This document shows positions 7,856 to 15,273 of a stretch of DNA of 18,060 bases, in pieces; the first letter of the stretch is position 1; each line of letters begins with the position of its first letter. The notes below the pieces were generated by a model that had not been told where the DNA came from, searched no databases, and saw nothing but the letters and a program-made list of their open reading frames with translations. This DNA is from Anaerolineae bacterium (GTDB taxonomy: Bacteria > Chloroflexota > Anaerolineae > Promineifilales > Promineifilaceae), in NCBI GenBank assembly GCA_028277515.1, contig JANQGC010000102.1:1-18060 (forward strand). The letters run 5' to 3'. The translations under genes and the position numbers were made by a program.

Positions 7856-8425
7856 TTGCAAAGATTAATCGTCGGCCTGGCCGGGGCCAGTGGAACCATT
7901 TACGGCATTCGATTATTAGAAGTCTTACGTGACGTTCCTGCTATTGAAACCCATCTAGTGTTCAGCGCCGCTGCTAAACGGGTCGCGCTCTTGGAAACGG
8001 ACTATAAAATCAGGGATATTGAAGCCCTGGCCGATCATTTGTATGGTTTCAACGATATTGCCGCGGCTATCTCCTCCGGTTCTTATCGGACAATGGGCAT
8101 GGTTGTCGTGCCCTGTACGATGAAAACCCTATCGGGCATCGTCTCCTCATACAGTGATAATTTGCTGCTGCGCGCGGCCGATGTGGTGTTAAAAGACGGC
8201 CGAAAATTAGTCATCCTCCCCCGCGAAACCCCCATCCACCTGGGTCACGCCCGCCTCCTCGTCCAGGCCATCGAATTAGGCGCCGTGATCATGCCCCCCG
8301 TCCCCGCCTTTTACCACCGCCCGCAGACCCTGGACGACATCATCAACCAGACCGTCAACCGCATCCTGGACCAGTTCGATATTGAATTGGAAGAGGATTT
8401 ATTCGAGCGCTGGTCCGGTAAATAG
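7856..8425 (+). CDS. ubiX: UbiX/Pad1-type flavin prenyltransferase
   Basis: UbiX attaches a dimethylallyl group to FMN to make the prenyl-FMN cofactor of UbiD-type decarboxylases. The 189 residues show the family motifs: GLAGASGTIYG at the N-terminus (FMN-phosphate loop), SGSYRTMGMVVVPCTMKTL with downstream SGI, the RETPIH active-site stretch, and MPPVPAFYHRP near the end. The length is standard and the enzyme is soluble. The only in-frame start near the N-terminus is TTG at 7856, with GAGGTG five bases upstream and a TGA stop 10-12 bases before it, so a TTG start is well supported. No ubiD partner is in the window; the substrate decarboxylase must be elsewhere. The downstream malic enzyme has its own promoter. 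Confidence 0.92.
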   Translation: MQRLIVGLAGASGTIYGIRLLEVLRDVPAIETHLVFSAAAKRVALLETDYKIRDIEALADHLYGFNDIAAAISSGSYRTMGMVVVPCTMKTLSGIVSSYSDNLLLRAADVVLKDGRKLVILPRETPIHLGHARLLVQAIELGAVIMPPVPAFYHRPQTLDDIINQTVNRILDQFDIELEEDLFERWSGK

Positions 8426-8453
8426 AAAACAGCCCCAACTGCCTCTGTAAAAT

Positions 8454-8499
8454 AATGACATTTGTCACTTGTTATTCATGCCAAATGCCATTATTTTTT
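8454..8499 (+). terminator. Imperfect inverted repeat plus T-tract after ubiX
   Basis: AATGACATTTGTCA (8454-8467) and TGCCAAATGCCATT (8479-8492) are complementary at 12 of 14 positions around an 11-base loop. An ATTTTTT tract follows at 8493-8499. The position 29 bases after the ubiX stop suits a weak intrinsic terminator. An operator for the malic enzyme promoter just downstream is an alternative. Confidence 0.45.
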
Positions 8500-8515
8500 A
8501 TCCTGCCTCCCGGTC

Positions 8516-8521
8516 TATAAT
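8516..8521 (+). promoter_or_regulatory. -10 box for the malic enzyme gene
   Basis: This is a perfect TATAAT 133 bases before the start codon, with TATATAGG following. No good -35 hexamer is seen, because the inverted repeat and T-tract occupy that region. Transcription would start near 8528 and give a leader of about 125 bases. Confidence 0.4.
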
Positions 8522-8543
8522 GTATATAGGAGCTATTCGTAAA

Positions 8544-8630
8544 CCTGAAATTTGCAAATTTATGATTTATTATCAAATGCGACTAATTCGTTGGGGATGC
8601 TTGCTTGCCCCATTAAATTAGAGTTTCAGG
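8544..8630 (+). promoter_or_regulatory. Foldable 5' leader of the malic enzyme gene
   Basis: CCTGAAATTT (8544-8553) can pair with GAGTTTCAGG (8621-8630) through 7 Watson-Crick pairs and three further pairs, two of them G-U. This closes an 87-base domain. Within it, CTAATT/AATTAG (8583-8588 with 8616-8621) and TGGGG/CCCCA (8592-8596 with 8608-8612) form a two-step hairpin with a 3x3 internal loop and an 11-base loop. AAATTTGCAAATTT is also palindromic. I recognise no known riboswitch class. Confidence 0.4.
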
Positions 8631-8653
8631 CTTGACATAAACAACCGGAGATA

Positions 8654-10321
8654 ATGATGATTGAAAATGCAAACAATCCCAATGTAACCCTTGATCTGCC
8701 GACAGGTATTGACCTGCTGCACAATCCGATTTTGAATCAGGGCACCGCATTTTCCCAAAAGGAGAGGGAATTGTTAGGCTTATGCGGTCTGCTGCCCCCC
8801 CGGATCAGCACCCAGGACCAGCAAGTGGCGCGTGTCCTGGAAAATTTTCACAAAAAACCAAATGACCTGGAAAAATATATCTATTTGATCGATCTGGAAG
8901 ATCGCAACGAAAATCTATTCTACCGGGTGGTGATAGACAATATCGAAGAGATGATGCCCATCATCTACACCCCAACAGTCGGTCAGGCCTGTGTTGAATA
9001 TGCCCATATTTTTCGTCGGCCGCGTGGTCTTTATGTGTCGGCCAATTTGCAAGGGCGCATCAATGAATGCCTTGCTAACTGGCCCTATGAGGATGTGCGA
9101 ATCATCGTTGTCACCGATGGCGAGCGCATTTTAGGGCTGGGAGATCAGGGAGCCAACGGCATGGGCATCCCGGTGGGCAAGTTATCCCTTTATGCAGCAT
9201 GTGCGGGCATTCACCCGGCAACCACCTTGCCAGTCATGCTGGATGTTGGCACCAACAACCAAAAGCTACTTGATGATCCGTTGTACATCGGCCTGCCTCA
9301 TGAACGCATCACCGGGCATACTTATGATGATTTCATTGAGGAATTTATCGTTGGAGTGGAGGATCATTTCCCCAAGGCGATGATTCAGTTCGAGGATTTC
9401 GCCAATCACAACGCCTTTCGCCTGCTGGAAAAATACAGAGATCGAGCGCCGGTGTTTAATGATGACATTCAAGGCACGGCTAGTGTGACCCTGGCCGGCT
9501 TATACGCCTCGTTGCGCCTGACCGGTGGAAAGTTGAAGGATCACAAATTCCTGTTCCTGGGGGCCGGCGAGGCAGGAATCGGCATCGCTGATTTGATCGT
9601 CTCAGCAATGAGAGAGGAAGGGGGCATTAGTGCAAAGAAAGCCCGCGAACGTTGCCTATTTGTCGATTCGCAAGGGTTGGTTTGTGATATTCGCCGCCAG
9701 GATCTGGCCCAGCACAAGTTGGATTATGCGCACGATCATGACTATGTGGAGACGCTCTTGGAAGCGGTGCTGTACCACAAGCCAACGGTCCTCATCGGAG
9801 TCTCCGGCCAACCACAAACGTTTACCCAAGAAGTGATCGAAGCGATGGCCGAAATAAGCGAAAAACCGGTTATTCTTGCGCTATCCAACCCAACATCAAA
9901 AGCGGAATGCACGGCCGAACAAGCCTACACCTGGTCCCAGGGACGAGCGATTTTCGCTAGCGGAAGTCCTTTCGATCCGGTGCAGTTTGAGGGGCGCACT
10001 TATGTTCCTGGCCAGGGCAACAATGCCTACATTTTCCCTGGCGTGGGTCTGGGGGTGGTCACATCCGGGGCCAGGCGTATACCCGATAAGATGTTCTTGG
10101 TCGCCGCCAAGGCGTTGGCTATGCAGGTATCAGATGAGGATTTAGAACTCGGCAGAGTCTATCCCCCGCTTGCCAAGATTCGGAGCGTGTCGGCCAATAT
10201 CGCCGCCGCCGTCGCCGAGGTTGCCTATGGTAACGACCTAACCGACGAGCCTCGCCCTTACAACTTGTTGGCTCATGTGATAGATGAGATGTACCAACCA
10301 AAATATCTTGATTTTGCATAA
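8654..10321 (+). CDS. maeA: NAD-type malic enzyme (oxaloacetate-decarboxylating malate dehydrogenase)
   Basis: The enzyme oxidatively decarboxylates malate to pyruvate and CO2, producing NADH (or NADPH). At 555 residues it is the long form shared by E. coli MaeA and mitochondrial malic enzymes. Catalytic residues are recognisable: Y105 in YTPTVGQAC, K176 in IPVGKLSLY, and metal ligands E247, D248 (FEDFAN) and D271 (FNDDIQGT). These lie 7-8 residues below the human ME2 numbering (Y112, K183, E255, D256, D279). The nucleotide fold shows FLGAGEAGIGIA (301-312). Other conserved stretches are DGERILGLGDQG and LDVGTNNQKLL. Two ATGs are adjacent: GGAG is 3 bases from the first and 6 from the second (8657), so the second may be the real start. 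NAD versus NADP preference is not certain. Confidence 0.94.
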   Translation: MMIENANNPNVTLDLPTGIDLLHNPILNQGTAFSQKERELLGLCGLLPPRISTQDQQVARVLENFHKKPNDLEKYIYLIDLEDRNENLFYRVVIDNIEEMMPIIYTPTVGQACVEYAHIFRRPRGLYVSANLQGRINECLANWPYEDVRIIVVTDGERILGLGDQGANGMGIPVGKLSLYAACAGIHPATTLPVMLDVGTNNQKLLDDPLYIGLPHERITGHTYDDFIEEFIVGVEDHFPKAMIQFEDFANHNAFRLLEKYRDRAPVFNDDIQGTASVTLAGLYASLRLTGGKLKDHKFLFLGAGEAGIGIADLIVSAMREEGGISAKKARERCLFVDSQGLVCDIRRQDLAQHKLDYAHDHDYVETLLEAVLYHKPTVLIGVSGQPQTFTQEVIEAMAEISEKPVILALSNPTSKAECTAEQAYTWSQGRAIFASGSPFDPVQFEGRTYVPGQGNNAYIFPGVGLGVVTSGARRIPDKMFLVAAKALAMQVSDEDLELGRVYPPLAKIRSVSANIAAAVAEVAYGNDLTDEPRPYNLLAHVIDEMYQPKYLDFA

Positions 10322-10357
10322 ATTTTGAAGTTCCTCCCGGAGGTCAGAACGTTTTAT

Positions 10358-10641
10358 CGCACTGAGCTTCACAGAGAATGGCACGGAGATTTATTATTCC
10401 TCCGTGCCTCTCTGTGGCCCTACTCCTGTTCTCTGTGCATTTCTATTCTTGCACAGAGGGACACAAAGAATTGCACAGAGCTTCACAGAGATTTTATATG
10501 ATTCCCTCTGTGCCTCTCTGTGCCCCTACTCCCTGTTCTCTGTGCAATTTCTTATTTGCACAGAGCTTCACCGAGTTTCTTAATTCAATTCTCTGCGCCT
10601 CTCTGTGCCCCTACTCCCTGTTCTCTGTGCAATTTCTTCTT
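10358..10641. repeat. Tandem palindromic repeats, about 85 bp unit
   Basis: Two well-matched 85-bp units (10472-10556 and 10557-10641) follow a diverged 92-bp unit (10358-10449) and a 22-bp partial unit (10450-10471). Each begins with a version of TGCACAGAGCTTCACAGAG and ends with CTCTGTGCCTCTCTGTG, CCCCTACTCCCTGTT and CTCTGTGCAATTTCTT. Within each unit CACAGAG and CTCTGTG blocks are complementary, so every unit can fold into a hairpin. The array fills the gap between the convergent malic enzyme and carboxypeptidase genes, whose stop codon lies only 9 bases beyond it. The open frame across it is low-complexity and not considered a gene. Confidence 0.8.
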
Positions 10642-10649
10642 TACACAGA

Positions 10650-12140
10650 TCAGCCAAACTTGACCTTAAGGTAATCAATGTAAGGATCGATGGACAGCGG
10701 GCCGCCAGTGACTTTTTCCACCAATTCATTCGCGGTGAATTTTCGGCCGTATCGGTAAATATTCTCCCTTAACCAGCGATGCAGCGTCTCGAACTGCCCT
10801 TCCTGAATTTGATCGGGGATATCCGGGTGTGCCTCAAGCGCGGCCGCGTAAAAGGCGCTGCTCATGATATTGCCCAGCGTATAACCCTGGAACGCGCCGC
10901 CAACCAACCCATTAAACCAGTGCACATCCTGCATCACCCCCAGGGAATGGTCGGGGACGTCAATGCCCAGGTCGGACTGGTAACGCTCACCCCACGCTTC
11001 GGGTAAATCTTTAATCGGCAGGTTGCCCTCCAACAGCGCCAGTTCCAGGTCAAAGCGAATCATCACATGCAGGTTATAGGTCAGTTCATCAGCCTCCGTG
11101 CGGATGAATGATCGCTGCACCTTGTTAATCGCCCGGTAAAACTGGTCTTGTGGTACATCAACCAGTTGTTCCGGGAAAACGACCTGCAACTGGGGATAGT
11201 AATGGTCCCAAAAACCCCAGGAACGGCCGACAATATTTTCCCAGAGGCGCGACTGGCTTTCATGCACCCCGGAAGAGGTTCCGCCGCCCAACGGTGTACC
11301 GTCCAACCCGGGATCGATACCCTGCTCATACATGGCATGCCCCGTCTCATGCAGCGTGCTGAACAGGGCATTATTCAAATCATGTTCGTCAACGCGCGTC
11401 GTGATGCGCACATCCCCGTGGGCGAAGCGGATCATATACGGATGGTGGGTTTTATCCTGGCGGCCGCGCTGGAAATCAAAGCCATAATCTTCAATGCAAA
11501 CACGGCCGAAATCAAGCTGCTGTTCCTCCGGATAATGCTGCTTCAAAATAGAATCATCCGCCGGTGGACCGCTCAATACCTCATCAACCAGGGGCACAAG
11601 CTGCGCCCGCAGATCGGCGAACAGGGCAGCGATAGATTGGGCGGTCATGCCTTCGTCAGAAAAATCAATCAAGGGGTCGGCGATATGTTCATATCCCGGA
11701 AAACAATCAGCCAACTGCCGGCTGATATCAACAGTTTTTTCAAGATAGGGTTGCACAGCCCCGAAATCACTCTCTGTTTTTGCCTCTGCCCAAACATGGT
11801 AACTCTTTGTGCCATGCTCATAAATTTCAGCGATTAACTCCGGTGGAACATTGACATTCCGCTCATAGTCCCGCCGTGCCACGCGGATGAGCGCTGCCTC
11901 ATCACTGTCGTATGGGTGAGCTTCCGCAAACGGCCGCAAATCATCCAATAGCTTGCCCAAAGTAGGGTCAATCGATCGTTCATGCGCCAGCCGGGAGAGC
12001 GTTGCCAACTGCCGCCCGCGCGTCTCTGCGCCACCCGGCGGCATATAGGTAGATTGATCCCAATGCAGCACCCCCGCCGCAACGTTCAAATCATTAATTT
12101 CCAGGAGCTTGGTTTTTAATTCCTCAAATTTCTTTTCCAT
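10650..12140 (-). CDS. M32-family (Taq-type) metallocarboxypeptidase
   Basis: This soluble zinc (or cobalt) carboxypeptidase removes C-terminal residues from peptides. The 496 residues match thermostable carboxypeptidase 1 of Thermus in length and motifs: the HETGH zinc site (264-268), a third ligand E294 in HESQSRLWEN, IRTEADELTYNLH (346-358) and GVMQDVHWF (401-409). The N-terminal helical region begins with VLHWDQSTYMPPGG, a family hallmark. There is no signal peptide, so it acts in the cytoplasm, probably in peptide turnover. AAGGA lies upstream of the ATG. The start overlaps the end of the sugar transferase gene by 17 bases, so the two are probably cotranscribed although their functions seem unrelated. 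The 3' end abuts the tandem repeat array. Confidence 0.94.
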   Translation of the reverse strand: MEKKFEELKTKLLEINDLNVAAGVLHWDQSTYMPPGGAETRGRQLATLSRLAHERSIDPTLGKLLDDLRPFAEAHPYDSDEAALIRVARRDYERNVNVPPELIAEIYEHGTKSYHVWAEAKTESDFGAVQPYLEKTVDISRQLADCFPGYEHIADPLIDFSDEGMTAQSIAALFADLRAQLVPLVDEVLSGPPADDSILKQHYPEEQQLDFGRVCIEDYGFDFQRGRQDKTHHPYMIRFAHGDVRITTRVDEHDLNNALFSTLHETGHAMYEQGIDPGLDGTPLGGGTSSGVHESQSRLWENIVGRSWGFWDHYYPQLQVVFPEQLVDVPQDQFYRAINKVQRSFIRTEADELTYNLHVMIRFDLELALLEGNLPIKDLPEAWGERYQSDLGIDVPDHSLGVMQDVHWFNGLVGGAFQGYTLGNIMSSAFYAAALEAHPDIPDQIQEGQFETLHRWLRENIYRYGRKFTANELVEKVTGGPLSIDPYIDYLKVKFG

Positions 12141-12747
12141 GATTATCCTTTTCCGAATCCCAAATTTTAGGATCCGCTTTGCCTCTCGCTTTTATATTGC
12201 CTTTGCTGGTAACTAATTTCCGGAAGAAATCGATCACAAGCCGTAAGTCGGCATAGGTTGACCGATTCCTCTGGTATTCTATCTCCAATTCTTGATTTTT
12301 GGTTGGATTGCTTTTTCTACCGGGGGTCCAGGTTTGACCCATTTTCAGTATCGCATAGTTGAATATGCCCGGTTTGCGCTGAAAGTAATCCTGCCAAATG
12401 GGATCCCGCCAACTGACCTGCTCTGCCTCCATCGGCCGTGGACCAACAATCGTCATCGTGCCATTCAACAAATTGATCAACGACGGCAGATGATCCAATG
12501 AATAATTGCGAATGAATCGACCGATTGGGGTCAATCGTTCCTGCGCCGTCAACTGGCCGGTATCGTCCATGCGCATCGTGCGAAAGCGATAAAAACGAAA
12601 GGGCCGGCCAAACTGCCCCAGCATCACTGGTGTATAGAATACAGGCCCGGGCGAGCCTCTTTTAATGAACAACCCAATGACCAGCATCAATGGCCAGGTC
12701 ATGCGTAGGAAAAATAACGCCGCTAAAATATCAACGATTCTGCGCAT
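12124..12747 (-). CDS. Bacterial sugar phosphate transferase (WbaP/PglC-like), Asp-His variant
   Basis: The 207-residue protein belongs to the monotopic polyprenol-phosphate glycosyl-phosphotransferases, which start lipid-linked glycan or exopolysaccharide synthesis by moving a sugar phosphate onto a lipid carrier. It has an N-terminal hydrophobic re-entrant segment (about 8-27), SPGPVFY (32-38), GRPFRFYRFRTM (47-58), the block SLDHLPSLINLLNGTM and VGPRPME (101-107). The family's catalytic Asp-Glu dyad (as in SLDELPQL) is Asp85-His86 here; the codons read GAT CAT. The acid partner is therefore missing, which suggests altered chemistry or lost activity, unless this subfamily tolerates His. The C-terminal tail is charged. 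AGGA lies 7 bases before the ATG. A possible promoter is at 12857-12886. Confidence 0.8.
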   Translation of the reverse strand: MRRIVDILAALFFLRMTWPLMLVIGLFIKRGSPGPVFYTPVMLGQFGRPFRFYRFRTMRMDDTGQLTAQERLTPIGRFIRNYSLDHLPSLINLLNGTMTIVGPRPMEAEQVSWRDPIWQDYFQRKPGIFNYAILKMGQTWTPGRKSNPTKNQELEIEYQRNRSTYADLRLVIDFFRKLVTSKGNIKARGKADPKIWDSEKDNHGKEI

Positions 12748-12856
12748 CGTTATCCTGTCATGAACTCATCCATCAATTCGCAGCCGCGATTGCGGCACAA
12801 AAATTAGTAACCTTGGAATCGCCCTAGCGTGTTATGCGATGGTTGAGCATTTAATC

Positions 12857-12886
12857 ATTATAATCAAATTTTCAAGAAGTAATCAA
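12857..12886 (-). promoter_or_regulatory. Possible promoter for the sugar transferase-carboxypeptidase pair
   Basis: Read on the minus strand, TTGATT (12886-12881) is followed after 18 bases by a perfect TATAAT (12862-12857). The leader to the ATG at 12747 would be about 100 bases and includes a 5-bp hairpin (GCCGC/GCGGC, 12783-12796). The surrounding 261-base spacer between the divergent genes (12748-13008) holds nothing else I can support. The AT-rich context makes chance matches likely. Confidence 0.35.
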
Positions 12887-13008
12887 TTGACATCCCAAAA
12901 TCCGCCACTGCTTGTGTTGACCTTGCCGAAATTATCAATTCTGGTTCGTGTCCCCATAAAATCACAACAGGTAGTCATTTTGAGCAAACAAAGTTATGAT
13001 TGTCCTAA

Positions 13009-13683
13009 ATGAGTTCAGTCGACCAATCCAAAGCGATCAGCGTCATTATTCCGGTCAAAAATGGAGAGCATTTTTTGGGCGATGCTCTGGACAGTGTCTT
13101 GCAGCAAACCATCCAACCGGCCGAAATCCTGGTTATTGCCGGCCAATCCACGGACAATACACTGCAAGTCGCCGGCGCCTACCCCCAGGTCAGGCTGCTG
13201 CACCAAGAAAATGAGGGTCTGGCCGATGCCCGCAACTTGGGCTTAGCCCACAGCCGGAGTGCTTATATCACTTTTCTCGATCATGATGATATCTGGATAC
13301 CCAATAAATTAAAATGGCAACTTCAACTCATGCAGAAGAAACCGGACATTCTATACTGTATTGGTTACCTGGCATTTCATTCTGATGCGACTGGTCAAGA
13401 AGGATGGCGAGTGAACGGCCGAATGTCTGGCGTCACACCCGGTTGCTTAATGGCTCGCCGGGAATTATTTGACCGGATCGGCCGATTCGATCCCGCCTAC
13501 AAAATCGGCACCGATCATGATTGGTTTTCACGCGCGCGAGACGCCAACGTACCTATGGCCATTCTTCCCCATGTCTTACTCCTCAAGCGCCGGCACGACA
13601 ATAACCTTTCCCTCGACCTGAAAACCTACCGCCGCGAAATGCTGCATATCACGCGCGGTTCCATCCGCCGGAAAAACCAATAA
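13009..13683 (+). CDS. Family 2 (GT-A) glycosyltransferase
   Basis: This is a 224-residue nucleotide-sugar-dependent transferase of the GT2 class, probably for a surface glycan. The N-terminus shows ISVIIPVKNGEHFL, then DSVLQQT and ENEGLADARNLGL. The metal-binding DXD-type motif is LDHDD (D91, D93, D94), and TDHDWFSRA near 167-175 is the usual acceptor-side acidic region. The nucleotide-binding loop normally reads VDDGSTD; here it is VIAGQSTDNT (42-51), so the first Asp, which contacts the base in enzymes such as SpsA, is replaced. No hydrophobic anchor is visible. The ATG has no clear ribosome binding site. The adjacent sugar transferase on the other strand suggests a small glycan-related cluster. 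Donor and acceptor cannot be named. Confidence 0.85.
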   Translation: MSSVDQSKAISVIIPVKNGEHFLGDALDSVLQQTIQPAEILVIAGQSTDNTLQVAGAYPQVRLLHQENEGLADARNLGLAHSRSAYITFLDHDDIWIPNKLKWQLQLMQKKPDILYCIGYLAFHSDATGQEGWRVNGRMSGVTPGCLMARRELFDRIGRFDPAYKIGTDHDWFSRARDANVPMAILPHVLLLKRRHDNNLSLDLKTYRREMLHITRGSIRRKNQ

Positions 13684-13739
13684 ACTGGGAAATAGGAACT
13701 GGTAACTTGGAAGTACTTTTTGAGCGGTTAAAAATTCCG

Positions 13740-13979
13740 TCATTTAGCCAAAGCTTCTAATGTAGGGCGGTATCTTTCAATAAATTCATCCACCTGTTTA
13801 GCAAATTCATGATCAATACCCACACCTAGTTGGGCGGTTTTCCTGATAACAATTTGCGCCTGTTCTTTATCGACCGCAACACCGACCTCACTCCCCTCTT
13901 GTAATCCAAGCAATTGCAGCGTTTCCTTTGGCAAAGATACCACCAAGCTGTATCCAGACTTATATATTTTTCGGACCAT
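13740..13979 (-). CDS. AbrB/MazE-like DNA-binding protein, orphan antitoxin candidate
   Basis: The gene encodes 79 residues if it starts at ATG 13979. A TTG at 13994 would add five residues but has no better ribosome binding site. Residues 1-46 are a typical swapped-hairpin AbrB/MazE fold: VRKIYKSGYSLVVSLPKE, then LGLQEGSEV and IVIRK. The C-terminal tail VDEFIERYRPTLEALAK resembles antitoxins that, in my experience of the family, are often encoded just before a Doc or PIN toxin. Downstream there are only 56 bases before the convergent glycosyltransferase gene ends, so no toxin is present. It may be an orphan antitoxin or a stand-alone transcription regulator. No partner-specific residues can be read from it. 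Confidence 0.75.
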   Translation of the reverse strand: MVRKIYKSGYSLVVSLPKETLQLLGLQEGSEVGVAVDKEQAQIVIRKTAQLGVGIDHEFAKQVDEFIERYRPTLEALAK

Positions 13980-14145
13980 AATAGAATACTTCAAACTGAA
14001 CTTACAACATAATGACAGAATTGATTATAGTGAAATTCAAAACCATTTGAACAAATCGTAATCACAAGTTTGGAAAAATTAATGGATATTTATGTCTATT
14101 ATTAGCTGTTAACTATATACCTGGCTCATTAAACCGTACGCCATA

Positions 14146-14958
14146 TTATCCAAAGCGGATTAAAGTGATAGCTGGCGACATACTTTTGACAAACGGCAGA
14201 TGTTTCATAATCGGATAGAAATAGCGGCCGATACCCCTTGGATAATTCATCAATTCTAAATCTTCAACCTGAACCAAAGTTGGCACCCAGTTGCGCAGCG
14301 TAGATTCAATTTCTGGTTTATTGACCCCCCAAGGCATTTGGGGGGTGGTGTAATATTCAGTTTTTTTCCAGCCATTCATTGTCCTTTTGGAAAGCCATTT
14401 TGGAATGCTGTCAAAAAGTAGCCAACTGCCGGGAAACTGTTTGGCTAAATCCTGAAATAGTTGGCGCACCTCGTCTTCCGGCAGATACATCAATAGTCCT
14501 TGAGCGGTTATAAATATGGGAAGACCATTGGGAATATCTGTAAACCATTGCCGATCTAGAACTGAATAGGGCAAGTGTAGGTGATGGGCATCTGCTTCAA
14601 TAAATTGCTCGCGAACAGCCATCGCTTCCGGCAGGTCAATACTAATCCAGGTAGCCTGCTCTCCCTCAACACGGAAGCGCTGCGTTTCCAGCCCCTCGCC
14701 AAGATTTACAACAACACCATCCGGATGAATCTTCAAATATTTCCGCACCTGCTCATCAAACAACAGGGAGCGGATGGCATGGGATGGAGATGCTTTACCA
14801 AAGCTGCGTTCATAATCATAATCAATGCTTTGGTATATTCGTACCGAATGTGGATCATCGATAATGCTATCATCGCGCATGGCTTCCGAAGCACGATTAT
14901 GCAGGGTCCAAAGCATTGTCTCAGGGACATCAGTCAGTCGAGATTTAATCTTGTCCAT
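14146..14958 (-). CDS. TcmP/LCM-family class I SAM-dependent O-methyltransferase
   Basis: The 270-residue protein fits the leucine carboxyl methyltransferase superfamily (PF04072 type), which methylates carboxyl or hydroxyl groups of small molecules or proteins. The SAM site appears as VVNLGEGLETQRFRV (83-97), where most relatives have VVdLGaGLDTR. It is followed by ISIDLPEAMAVRE (105-117), where the acidic end of strand 2 binds the ribose, and TAQGLLMYLPEDEV (151-164), a strong family signature. The region RASEAMRDD near the N-terminus is also usual. No signal or membrane segment is seen. The ATG is preceded only by a weak AAGAAGTG. Nothing nearby identifies the substrate, though a second methyltransferase-type gene lies upstream on the same strand. 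Confidence 0.85.
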   Translation of the reverse strand: MDKIKSRLTDVPETMLWTLHNRASEAMRDDSIIDDPHSVRIYQSIDYDYERSFGKASPSHAIRSLLFDEQVRKYLKIHPDGVVVNLGEGLETQRFRVEGEQATWISIDLPEAMAVREQFIEADAHHLHLPYSVLDRQWFTDIPNGLPIFITAQGLLMYLPEDEVRQLFQDLAKQFPGSWLLFDSIPKWLSKRTMNGWKKTEYYTTPQMPWGVNKPEIESTLRNWVPTLVQVEDLELMNYPRGIGRYFYPIMKHLPFVKSMSPAITLIRFG

Positions 14959-15273
14959 TTATTTTCACTTCTTATCAATCAGTCCGATTGTAATTGAACA
15001 AACCTTCTTGGACCATTTCCAGGTCTTCTACGATGGCCACCTCAAACTCGCAAACCCGCACGAGAAAAATCTGTAATTCCTTGGTGAAGGTCATCGACTT
15101 TGGCAACTAAGCTCAGTTACACAAGTTCTTAGGGTCGAAGCTGCAACCGGTCTCCCGGCCGTGTCACAAATCTTACTGAAAGACTTTTTTGCTTGCACTT
15201 ATGTGGTCAATGCGCTGCATACTTGGTACTAAATGATTATGGCGTATTCAAAAATACCCTCAACTACCAACAA
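14959..15273. other. Gene-free spacer with possible coding remnant and small palindromes
   Basis: This 315-base stretch has no convincing gene. On the plus strand an open frame ending at 15074-15076 reads IVIEQTFLDHFQVFYDG followed by HLKLANPHEKNL, which looks protein-like and could be the end of a lost gene, perhaps a transposase. I cannot place it in a family. Also visible are a dyad AACTAAGCTCAGTT (15105-15118), a CCGG-TCTC-CCGG block near 15147-15158, and a duplicated CAACTACC near 15260-15280. None has a clear role. Confidence 0.35.

Noticed and set aside
7844..7858. ATG at 7843 as the ubiX start
   Set aside because: It is in a different frame from ubiX, and the ubiX frame has a stop at 7844-7846; the TTG at 7856 is the only suitable start.
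10358..10641. CRISPR array
   Set aside because: The repeats are directly abutting palindromic units of about 85 bp with no unique spacers, and no cas genes are present.
10378..10674. 98-codon plus-strand frame across the tandem repeats
   Set aside because: Its protein is low-complexity (repeated CTPCSLCNF-like text) and follows the DNA repeat; it also runs into the carboxypeptidase gene.
11148..11837. 229-codon plus-strand frame inside the carboxypeptidase gene
   Set aside because: It is antisense to a gene with an intact HExxH site and conserved motifs; no family features were seen.
15121..15180. tRNA or integrase attachment site near the CCGG-TCTC-CCGG block
   Set aside because: No cloverleaf could be drawn, and there is no integrase gene or flanking duplication.
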